Source of the DNA: Physcomitrium patens
Taxonomy: Eukaryota; Streptophyta; Bryopsida; Funariales; Funariaceae
Assembly: GCF_000002425.4 (NCBI RefSeq)
Contig: NC_037267.1
Coordinates: 12,039,533-12,103,532, forward strand
Direction of reading: 5' to 3'
DNA length: 64,000 bases
In this document: in pieces, positions 22,790-33,603 of the stretch
Numbering within the stretch: position 1 is the first letter of the stretch
How the letters are laid out: every line of letters starts with the position of its first letter
The notes under the pieces: model-generated
The model's database searches: none
The model's input: only the letters and a program-made list of their open reading frames with translations
What the model was told of the DNA's origin: nothing
Made by a program: the position numbers and the translations under genes

Positions 22790-25700
22790 ATGTGACGAAA
22801 CAAAGTCTTTCATTGCTTTACATATTTGCAACCATTAAAAATATTTGGATATAAGTTCCAAAGTCTTCTTGTATTCAAAATATCCGGCCATTGGAAAGTC
22901 ATAATATGCTTAAAGAATATATAAACATGCTTCTCTTTTTGGAACATATAGGTATCTTTTGAAATAGAGTAAGTTGTTCTTAAACTTGAACTTGAAAGCA
23001 TCATGAGATTTAGAAGAAGAATTTTTGATATTATAAACAAGAGGATTAGAGAATATATTTGACTGAATTTATTTGATAAAGGTTGAATCAACAATCAATA
23101 TTGATTTTATTGCTTGAAGATGAAAATACTCTAGTTTCAAGAAAATCGTTCTTTGTTAATTAAAAGATGCATTTCATTCTTTTGATATAAGGTAATAACA
23201 TCTAGAAAAGACATTTGATTTTTTTTTTTTTTTTGAATCAATATGTGATCTTAAAATCAAATCTTTATAAAGACATGCTCTAATGGACTTGGCAATGATT
23301 CAAAATATGTATTGACATAGAATATTTAAGATTCTTATGGTCCATATAAATAATAATTGAATTAAAAATTCTTTTTAAATAATAGCATTTTTCTCAAAAT
23401 AAATCCATAATTACAAGAAGTTTTTTATTATAAATCTTATAATTGATAATAGCTATTAAAAAAATTAAATAAAAAGCTATTAAATGAATTTTATTATCTA
23501 TTTTTATTTGTGATAATATAACACTTAAAACAAAGTCCAATGCATCTATTTCCATAAAAAATGGCTTAAAAAAGTTGATACAGTATAAGAATGGTATAAA
23601 AATAATTTTTTTTTAAAGCTTCAAATATTGCTTCCATTTCTTTATTCCATTGAAACTTGGCTTTACAAGTCAAACATATAAGTAGAGCTACAACTTGAAA
23701 GAAGTCTTTGATGAAGATCCAATAATAGTTAGGAAATCCTAAAAAGCATTGAACATCTTTTATCATTTTTGGGATCTTTAATTCCATAATAGTTTGAACT
23801 TTCTTAGAATCTGTCATAAGTCCATCGTTTGAAATGATGTATCCTAAGAATTTGACTTCAATAGTATGAAATGTACATTTTTCTATTTTGGCATAGAGTT
23901 TTACATCTTTTAATTTTTATAATACATGATAAATATAAAGTTCATATTTTTTATATTTATAGAATAGATTAAGATATCATCTAGGTAACAAATAATAAAG
24001 TCATCTAAAAACTTTCAAAGAACATCATTCATTAGATGTTAGAAAGTTGCTACTATATTTGTAAGTCCAAAAGACATAATATTATATTCAAAATATCCAT
24101 ACTTAATTTAAAATATAGTCTTTTATTTTATTTTATTTTTAATATATACCAAATTATATGCTTCTTGTAGATCTATTTTTATATAGATCTTAATTTGATT
24201 CAACTAATCAAAAAGTCTAAATATCAAAGATAAAAGATACTTATTTTTTATGATAATTTTGTTGAATCTTTAATAATCAACACACATCCATAATGATCTA
24301 TCTTTTTTCTTTACAAATAAAATTAGAATTCTTGTTCTAAATTCAAAATAGTGTATAAAGTCCTTGATCATATTCTCTTTAATATACTCCTTGAGTTCAA
24401 CCAACTCATTTTGTAATAAATTATAGATTGGTTCAAATAACAATTGAGCTCATTCTTAAATGTCAATTGAGTTGTTATAAGAACAATGTTTCAAAAGAAT
24501 ATTCACATTTTTCTTTTCAAATACATCTTAAAAATCTTAAAATTGCCTTGAAATGTCACTTGAAGTCTTTCTACCATTAAAAACAGGTGCGGCATAAATG
24601 ACACAAGGTAATTTTTCTTTTGCAGTATGCAAGAAAGTTCTTGTACCTACAAATACAAGTTCAATTGCACTAGACTTATGGATTTTTATTTGATTAATTA
24701 TATTCTTAGTTATACTTTCAAAAAAAATTAAGTTTACAAAAAATCCAATCTATTTTAGGATTATATTTTTTTAGCTATGATAAATCTAAAATGATTGAAT
24801 TAAAGAAAGTTCTAATAATTATAAATATTACAAAGCTACTATAACCATTAGTTGTTACTTCTATAAGAAGAATTTTATGAATAACATCTCTTGAAAATAA
24901 TGGATGACCATTTATAATTTTTACATAAACATGTTTGATTTTCTTTACTAAAGATATGTTATATCTTTTAATAAATTCTTTATTTAAAAAACATATAGAG
25001 GATCTTGAATCTAAAAAGATAAAGGCTTTAAGATGTTTAGGTCTTAAAATAATATTTATTTTAAAACAAAGAGAGGTTTTTAAGGAGAGAATAAGATCTT
25101 TACTAGGTATTTATAAGGTTCTAGCCACATGATCTTTATTATAGCTAGACAAAATTATTTTTTTGACATACTATCTTCTTTGAAAGCATTATTTTTTTTT
25201 CATTGTATCACTTTTTTAAATAATTTTGAGTATTGTACTTAGATTCTTGATAATATAAGCATAATCCTTCCTAATGATAAAAAGTCTTTTTTTGTTCAAC
25301 AAGATATTTGAAACGTACTATATCAATTTATATATTTTCTATTTTTAAATATGTGTATCAAAGAAATATTAGTATTGTCATTAAATTATAGTAATATAGA
25401 GGCAAATTTGTGCAATTTTTAAATCAAAAATTAAAAAGTCCATTGTCACACTTCACAGCAAAGTCAATTGCTTGACTTAATGTTTGAAGATCAAATAAGT
25501 TGAGCATAAATTTGTTTACCTCATATAATAATTTATAGAGAAATTGGCAAATAAGTGCTACATCATTTGACTTGATATCAATTATAAGTTGTCAAAATTG
25601 TGAAGCATATAATATTATTAATTAATTATATTATCATAAAATACTAATGTTATTGGTTGCAACACAAATTGTATTATATTTTCCATATATAGATCAAAAC

Positions 25701-26150
25701 TTTGTCAAAAAAGCCTCCAAATTATTCAACATTGGATCTTGTCATTCAAAAAAAGATAAAAAATTATGATAATTTTGAATTTAAAAGAAATATATTAATA
25801 AATCTAACTTATAATCTTGGAGTTGAATAGCTTTGGAATTGAAGTTCAATCATAAGTTGTACTTAATTGATAAATCCTTGAAACTTAAATCTTATGCCAT
25901 CAAACTTCTTAGATAGTAAAATCCTTAGTTTTTTAATATAGGAGGATGTCCTATTATAGAAAAAGAGACATGGTTTGATGCAAATGTTGAAGCAGCTCCA
26001 ACATCTTTATATCTTTGCTTCTTACCATTCTTGTTGCTCTTTGTAGTAGTAAATTGAATTGATACATTGCAAGCATTAATTACCTCAATTATTCTTCTAT
26101 TTGTACTACTGTATTCTTCATTTCAAGAAGCTTTGCTATAATAATACTTA
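22790..26150 (-). mobile_element. Chromovirus (Ty3/gypsy) fossil, gag to integrase
   Basis: Read on the minus strand the order is gag (about 26,100-25,200), protease region (about 25,130-24,650), reverse transcriptase (about 24,600-23,900, with FVKKKDRSLWMCVDY, FGLTN and ICYLDDILIYS), connection and RNase H (about 23,820-23,140) and the integrase zinc-binding region (about 23,000-22,800). The YLDDILIYS form and FLGFPNYYWIFIKDF-like connection are typical of chromoviruses. The copy is old and heavily broken throughout, clearly many breaks. It faces the plus-strand fragment at 20,424-21,380. Confidence 0.8.
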
Positions 26151-26467
26151 AAAAAGAAAAGATGTCTAATATTGCTCAAGACAAATAGAAGAGATGACTT
26201 GAGAATAAAAAAAATATTAAAGACAATACCAATTTAGAAGAGAGTAATCCACAAATTTTAATACACTTAGATTTTATCAAAAAAAAGAAGTAATCTACTC
26301 TTAATCAAGAAAAGACAAAGCTTTATTATTATGAATATATTCTTATTAATTTGTCAAGAAAAAAAATCTGATGAAAGTAAATAACTGAGTGAAACTTTTC
26401 TCAAAGAATTATGATAAAATAGAAGTTAAAAAATATATATATTAAAAAAAATTGGAATGGTTATTAT

Positions 26468-26468
<1 letters not shown>

Positions 26469-26508
<40 letters not shown>
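26469..26508 (+). repeat. A40 homopolymer
   Basis: 40 consecutive A on the plus strand, the longest run in the window, followed by CTAAAG. Confidence 0.95.
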
Positions 26509-26510
<2 letters not shown>

Positions 26511-26811
26511 AAAGATTCTTAAATCTAGATTAGAACAAGAAGAGAATTGATAAGAGTGAAGAAAGCTTCACTCTTACCTCTATATATACTATCCACCTAA
26601 GAGCTATGTGGCAACATTCTATAGGACCTCCAATATATGTTGACTTTGCAAGCCACATGTCTTAATTTATAAGACAAGTTTTCTATGTGAGTGCCACATA
26701 ATTAGCTTATTTCACAAGCTACCCGCATATGTAATATGCGGCTAATTTTTTGACCAAGTTTTTATCTAAAAGTTAATTATAAATACTTGTAAAGTCAAAA
26801 TTGTATCTATG

Positions 26812-26935
26812 AAGCTTCTAAAAAGCTTTTCTAAAAGATATTATGAAATTAATCTATTATTTTTTATTTTTATCTATTTCTACCTAATTATATAAATAAT
26901 TATTAAAATAAATATGTATGTCTATGAAAGTATGT
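26812..26935 (+). repeat. Repeat piece shared with 20,308-20,423
   Basis: Same-direction partner of the piece at 20,308-20,423; probable LTR edge of a gypsy family. Confidence 0.5.
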
Positions 26936-28358
26936 CCATGATAGAAGTAAGAAAATTATAAAATAAAAAATAACATTTCTAGATAAGATAATATATCAAA
27001 AAATGAACTTCTTCAGCTATAATAGGCATTATGTGGCTAAAATCATGTGCACTACCTAATAAGGGTCCTATTCTCTCCTTAGATCCTTTACCTTGTTTTA
27101 CAATAAATGTGTATTTAGAACCTAAAAATTAAAAAGTCTTTGCATTATTAGAATTGGGAGTAAAATAAAATTGAATTATCTCTAAGATCTAAAATCCTTC
27201 CAAACTATAGTAATATAAATCTTGTCACAATATAGGATAGTATAGACTAGAACAAAATTAAACAAAATAGAACATAAAAGGTAGAATGGAGTAAAAGAAA
27301 ATATAATAGAATTAAATATAAAAGTACAAAATCAAACTTTATTAAAAAAAAAAAAAAGAACCAAAGTCATATTTAAACGGATATCCAAATGGCCCTAGCC
27401 AATCCTATTTATATTTTATCCAATCATCTTGGAATTTTTTAGAATATATTTAATGATAGGTCCTACTTAGATAACTACCTTAAGTTCTTTTTAGAATGTT
27501 CTATGATAGGTCCTACATAGACCATCAATCTAGCTCTAATTTTAAAAACTTCTAAATTTTTTTTAAAACTTTCTAAATATGGCTTCAACTACCTATCTCT
27601 GTACATCAATAATACAAATATCTTATCTATATCCCATTACAAGGAGCCTCAACTTATTTTATAGAAAATGACTTTGTCAAAAAATAAGAAATAACTTTTA
27701 TCAAGAAAATTAAATATGTACATAGATGGTTGTTTATTATCTTTTGGAGATGTTATCCATAAGATTGTTCTTTTAGATATAGTCATTAAAGATCATAATA
27801 GCATAGTAATATTTAATGTAATAAGATCTCCCTTCAATACAGTTATTTTAAAATTATTATTTTAAAAAATATATAATCCTTAAATAAATTAATTTTTTTG
27901 TAATATTTATTTTTGATAGTTTAATTCAAAATCTTATTAGTCAAATAAAGATACATAAGTCTATTACATCCAAATTTATATTGATAGATGTAAGACCTTT
28001 CATATATATTGCAAAAGAAGGATTATCTTTTGTTATATATTCCACATCTATTACTAATAGTAGAAAGATGTCAAGTGGTATTCTTAGTTAGTTTTAAGAT
28101 TTCTAGGATGGTTTTAAAAAATATATATACAAATAGATATTCTTTCAAAGTATTGACCTTATAATTGTTCAATTGATCTATAAAAAGGAACTCAATCTCT
28201 ATTTGAATCAATCTACAACTTATCATAGAATGAGTTGGCTACATTAAAAGAGTATATTAATGAAAATTTGGCTAAAACTTCATGTGCTATTCAAAATCTC
28301 TAATTAAAGCTCATATCTTATTTGTTAAGAAAAAAAACGATATTTTGATGTATCACAA

Positions 28359-29918
28359 CTAATAAATAAAAGAGATAAAAAAACATTATATTATAGAAGA
28401 TCTTATTTTCAAACATTGTAGCAAATTAACTTTAAAATATAAATAATAATAGAAAAGATAAAATTAAAAAGTACTAATACTAATTTTTTATAAAATAAAC
28501 TTTTATTTACTTTATAGGGCCATAATTAAATATAAAATAAAGTAGATTAGAAAATTAAATAATAATAGGCATGTATAAGAAAAAATTAAGAATAGATTTT
28601 AGAAAAATTTATCTCAAGAAGCTAAGAATTGATACCCAAAGAAGACCAATTGTCAATCTAGGTCGAAATCAAATCCTAGAGCACAAAATCATGTACCTTT
28701 ATTGACTTTGGAGTTGTTTTGTAGATCAAAGAGTGAAATTTGTGAGAAAAATTGAAAAAAGATTTTTAAGCATTGATTTCATGTCATTAGAATCAATGTT
28801 GAGATTTTTAGGGATTTTTAAACTTAATAATGTTCTAAGTAGAATTAAGATTTGAAAAATAAAAATATATTTATAAATTTTAGGATTTCTTGAGTTTTGT
28901 GGTGCATATATGAGAAAAATTTGGATAATGTGTTGGTGTGCTAGTTATAAATGTGTATGCAAATTTTGAAGTCAATTAAAAAGTTAGATTGAAGTATATA
29001 GGGATTTTTGTGGATTGAAGTCTCAAAAATTGGAGTTTTAGGATTAGTGAGTATTTTTAAGATTTTTAGCAATTTTTTAATTGGATTAAAGTGATTTTTT
29101 TATAGATATTAGACTTAATTTTTAACATTGGAATAAAATTTGTAAGAAATTCAATAATTTTAAAAAAAGATATTGGTATTAGAAGTTTAGTATTTTAATT
29201 GAAATAGGAGGCTATCTAATACTCAATTGGATTATATTCAATTTCTTTCAATTGATAAGTGCAATCAATTTCATCTTTCTTTTGCTTGTTTCTAATCAAG
29301 ATATTGAAAAGTATAAATTTTTTTAATTGATATCAATAATTTAATCATTAGTTGTTGAGGTTCTATTCAGCTACTAGATTTATTAAGAGTTTGTTTAAGA
29401 TCTAAGATTTCATTAGGATTTGATTTAGGATTTATCTAAAATTTGATTAGGATTTAAGATTTGGTTTAGGATTTGATTAGGATTAGGATTTGGTTAGGAT
29501 TTTGTTTAGAACTTGATTAGAATTTAATTAAGATTTGTTGAAATTTCAGATTTTATTAGGATTTCAACTAAGGTTTATCCTAGGGCTTGGTTAAGATTTA
29601 ATCAGGATTTTAATTAGGATTATATTAGGATTTTTATTTTTAATATTCCTATAGGATTCTTTTTTATTTTTTAAATTTATTATTACTTCTTTAAATATTT
29701 ATTTTTATATTTTTTTATGATTTTTTTTTAAAATTAAATCATGACTTCTTTGTATTTCTTTTATAACTTCTTTTAAATTTATTTTGATTGAATTTATTAG
29801 AGATTACTTAAAATTTATTTAAGACTCTATTAAACTTATTAGAATTGTTGTTTTATTTTTACTTACCTTCTATAGTTAGGTGCCCAGTGCATTTTCAAGC
29901 AAGAACACATGTAACATA
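28359..29918. repeat. Repeat insertion inside the chromovirus polymerase region
   Basis: ATCACAA stands on both sides (28,352-28,358 and 29,919-29,925), as a target-site duplication would. The inserted DNA includes the piece related to 6,471-7,260, so it may be an LTR or partial copy of that gypsy family. The ends do not show a clear TG...CA pair, so its class is uncertain. Confidence 0.45.
29365..29640 (+). repeat. Degenerate GATTAGGATTT-type tandem repeat
   Basis: About 275 bases are built largely from variants of TTAGGATTTGATTAGGATTT, with units of irregular length. The core TTAGGAT resembles, but is not, the plant telomere unit TTTAGGG. Confidence 0.75.
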
Positions 29919-30820
29919 ATCACAAATCATTGCAGATGTGTATAGATTATGAAGGATTTAAGAAGTTCACCATTAAGTATAAATATCTTCAACCTTTGAT
30001 TTCAAACTTCATAATCAACTCAATTAAGTAAATATCTATATAAAAATAGATCTACAAGGAGCATACAACCTAATCCGCATCAAAAAAAGAGATGAATGAA
30101 AGACTAATTTTCAAATTCGGATAGAAATTTGGAATATAATGTTATATCTTTTGGACTCACAAAGGCACTAGCTTCTTTTCAACATCTCATGAATATTATT
30201 TTTTGTGATTTTTTTGATGATTTTGTTGTCTGTTATTTAGACAATAGTTTAATCTACTTTAAAAATAAAGAATATAAATTTCATGTTTATTGTATATTAT
30301 AAAAACTTAGAGATGTAGGATTATATGTCAAGATAGAAAAATATATATTCCACATAATGTTAATAGATAATTTGAAAATTAACCATAATTTTTTTAATAT
30401 TTTGATAATTAAATATAATTAAAGAAACTATATATGAAAATATTGTTATATATATTTTGAAACAATATATAAAAATTTTGATACGTATATTTTTAAATAA
30501 TTTATAAAAATACTAATATATATATATATATATATACTTAATAGAATTTTTATAGTTATACTTTCATATATTATATATAAATTAATTCAACAAAAAAAAT
30601 CTCAATAGAAGTCAAAATTATCTTATAGGATTATGATTTAGTAAATATTATTTATAAAATAAGTAAGAAGATTATATATATATTCATTATTGTATTTGAA
30701 TATTGTGTATATTTAAAATCTAATTCAACAAGAATAAACTCTATATCTTATAATACAAATTTATAAAGTGACTGACCTCCAAATTATCTATTAACATTAT
30801 GTAATGTATATTTTTAAATT

Positions 30821-30855
30821 CATACATACATACATACATACATACATACATACAT
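30821..30855 (+). repeat. (CATA)n microsatellite
   Basis: About nine CATA units. Confidence 0.95.
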
Positions 30856-30963
30856 TAAATTTTAGATATTATTTTTTTATTTAAAAAATATAAACTTTTT
30901 CATCAATTCTAATTAGATGCATTCTTTTGTAGAATGTTATAATTATTATTGTTTAAATATTTC

Positions 30964-30969
<6 letters not shown>

Positions 30970-31005
<36 letters not shown>
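30970..31005 (+). repeat. A36 homopolymer
   Basis: 36 consecutive A on the plus strand, followed by CTAAAT. Confidence 0.95.
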
Positions 31006-31007
<2 letters not shown>

Positions 31008-31860
31008 AAATTTGATGGAAATTTATTTTCTTTGATTATTACTTTCAAATTTAGTGAAATCCCCTCAAAATAAAATATATAACAATGAATTGATATGATA
31101 AGTAATATAATTTAAAATCAAATTTAAAATGATAAAAAACTAATAACATAATTTTGAAGGATATATATTAATAGATCAAATTAACCAATCAAATGCATTT
31201 TGGTTTCAAATTAAATACAAGTATAAAAAAAAGAAGACCTAAATAAAATGAACATTAATTAATAGCAAAGGCCACTATTACAATGAATCCAAACAAGCAA
31301 AGAATTGTAAAACAATTGCTCAGCTTTTGTTGTATTTAGCCTCTTTTTAACATAAATTTTATCTTTTACTATTGGTGGGCTCTCAACCTCTTCTTTGTCT
31401 TCTTCCATCAAATCAAGAAGAAACAACTTCTATCCTCATAAAGAATAAACATTTGTAATATTTTTTTATTTAAATGAAAAATTTAAGTAAGTCCAAAACT
31501 TGTCAACATACTTTTCAGGCTAAGGAGGATGGACCCAAGTGAAGATACTAGGATTCAAAAGAATAAAATGCATAAAATAATTAATAGTCAAAACATGCTT
31601 GACTATTTGTCTGTGCTTAGGTTTGACCTTCGAATCTTATCCAAACAAGGGCTCATACTTAACTATCGTGACAAGCTTAAGGTCATTTTTTTATATTTAC
31701 AATTGACTATAAAGTTCGAAATAATTTTATAGAAAAGAGTTCTACATTTGAATGTGGCAAAGGCAGAACCATTATGCCAAATTGTCACATGGTGGATAAG
31801 AATCCGTGTGTAACATTTATCCAGGACACACAAACCAAAGAATTGTTCTATCAAAGCACC

Positions 31861-33603
31861 TCAATCATCCCTTCCACTCCTTTTCTCCAACACAAATTCA
31901 ATCTCCCACAACAACAACAACAACAACAAAAAAATACAAATTAAGTTAAAGAAACACAACAAACACAAAGCAATAACAACGGAGTCGTTAACAGGGAAAC
32001 ACAAATGGGTGAGCAACCAAATCCCAAAGACTGCCGAAGCGAGAGAGCCACAAAGCTTACCGCCACATAGAGAAGAGGAACAAACAACAAACAACGTAAG
32101 GAATCTTTGTCCGCAATGCCGTTATAGCGAAGTTCCACAACTGGGCCACTAGAAACCGGGCATGAATGTAATATGAGGCCAGAAAAAGGCCCAATGGAGA
32201 TTAAAAATAATATAAAAAATACAAAAATAGAGTAGAGGGGGGGGGGTTATACCGTGAAACGGATGATGGAGATGGGGTCGTCGTGATTTTGGATTGATTT
32301 GCGTGTGATTGTGGGTGGGGAGCTGTTTTTTTACTGGAACTGACACCCTACTACCATCGCCCTACCCTATTCTTATTGTTATTGTAATTGTATGTATGTG
32401 CGAGTTAGTGAGTGTGTGACTGTGAGTGTGAGCACATGTGTTAGTGTGTGTGTGTGTTGGGGCGCAGCGGAGCTTGCTAGGTCCGCCTGGGCGTGAGGGG
32501 TGTTGGAGCAGGGGGGACTGACTAGGGTGGTGGGGGCAAGGGAGGGAGGATGGATGCAGCGATGGTGATGGTGGAGGAGGGTTATTGACGACTACCGGTA
32601 CCTGTTTGTTAGTTAGTTACCTGGTTTCTGCTCCGCTACAGACCCAAGGGTTTCGGTGCTTTGCACTGGCGAGCGGACGGCCGGGCGATGTAGGAGGGAT
32701 TGCGACATCCTTGGAATTGAGATCCTTCTCAGGGAGACCGGGCCGTGTTCTGTCTGTCTGTTTGTTTGATTATTTTTGTTATTTTGTATTTTTATTTTTC
32801 CCCAGTTTCCGATGTCGTTTCTGTGACCGTGGAGCTCATGGCGCCTCCATGAGCCCTCCGAATTGTGGCACAGCTGAAAGCATCGTCAATAGATGGACCT
32901 GGAAAGGGGAAATCAAACCAAAAACCAACAAAGGAAGACAAATTGTGTCTAGTCTAGAGTCGTGATTAATTTAGTTTTCAAGGAGAAACGTGTTGCCGGG
33001 TCGTAGTGTGAAGCTCCTCCTGGGTTTCTGTGTATGATCGGGAACGCCATTGTGACTCGGACGTGTTTCGTGGCGGTGTGGGTTGCTTTGTAGGTCAGTG
33101 CGCGATGATTGGTGAAAGAAGTAGTATTATCGGGATTGTCTTTTGATTGTGGAGTTTTCAATGCTGATCATTCTGGGCGCGGAGATTGGGGATTTTTTTG
33201 GGATTAGGTAGCGGTGATGTGCAGCAGCAGTAAAGAATGTGGCGTGATTTTGAGGGAGGGAATGTGGAAGCCGTCTCTGCGGTTTAGGATATTTTCATGT
33301 GTAGTTGGAGGGAGATTTAGGTCAGGGCAGTTTTGATGTTGCAGTAAAGGGGGTGGTATATGAGTACTGTTGGGAATGTGTGCCAGGGGGATATGGGGGA
33401 GGTGATGGAAGAACGGATTTGATTCTTCGATCTCTAGTGCCGCCAGTTGGTTTTGTCGGCACGAATTTGACAGGAACGTTCTCTTCGCCGATTGTTGTGA
33501 ATTAGGGCGCGGGCTCAGTGCTCGTAGTTTAGGTGCCGTTTGGGATCTTAGGAATTTTTTGGGGGGTTGTTAGTTTCTAGGAAAGCATTCTGAGACCGAC
33601 AAG
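31861..33603 (+). promoter_or_regulatory. Promoter and 5' leader of the first bZIP gene
   Basis: The composition changes from AT-rich to gene-like at about 31,860. The region holds (CAA)n near 31,908-31,930, a G-run near 32,236-32,246, GT-rich stretches (32,397-32,460) and GC-rich sequence up to the start codon. A long leader is likely. Short upstream ATG frames occur in it, the clearest at 33,360-33,422 (20 codons plus stop). If they are in the mature leader they could damp translation. The minus-strand frames in 31,861-32,346 show no family resemblance. Confidence 0.5.
33360..33422 (+). CDS. Possible upstream ORF in the leader of the first bZIP gene
   Basis: ATG-initiated frame of 20 residues, MSTVGNVCQGDMGEVMEERI, ending 181 bases before the bZIP start codon. 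It differs from the sucrose-control peptide of group S1 bZIP genes and may be chance. Relevant only if this part is not removed as a leader intron. Confidence 0.2.
   Translation: MSTVGNVCQGDMGEVMEERI

Larger units (their letters stand above)
26151..27650. other. AT-rich repeat DNA with A40 run and possible LTR remnants
   Basis: The stretch 26,520-26,940 has mixed composition and contains the repeat piece shared with 20,308-20,423, so it is probably LTR-derived. 26,469-26,508 is an A40 run. GATAGGTCCTAC occurs twice 49 bases apart (27,455 and 27,504), part of a short degenerate direct duplication. No gene recognised. Confidence 0.45.
27651..30380 (+). mobile_element. Chromovirus-like fossil interrupted by an insertion
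   Basis: The part before 28,358 contains a protease-like tail (near 27,800) and the start of reverse transcriptase with ELATLKEYINENLAK. The part after 29,919 continues with further reverse transcriptase features: a DYEGFKKFTIKYKY-like stretch, IDLQGAYNLIRIKK and a CYLDN-like catalytic region. A segment of about 1.56 kb (28,359-29,918) separates them. Old and broken, with an insertion of other repeat DNA in its polymerase region. Confidence 0.7.
30381..31860. other. AT-rich intergenic DNA before the bZIP gene island
   Basis: Contains a (CATA)n array at 30,821-30,855 and an A36 run at 30,970-31,005. On the minus strand about 31,270-31,430 an open stretch reads EEDKEEVESPPIVKDKIYVKKRL, which is coding-like but too short to identify. 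Otherwise no gene seen. Confidence 0.5.

Noticed and set aside
33305-33505. 66-residue plus-strand frame just before bZIP copy 1
   Set aside because: It starts at TTG, not ATG, and is Gly-rich by composition; treated as leader sequence.
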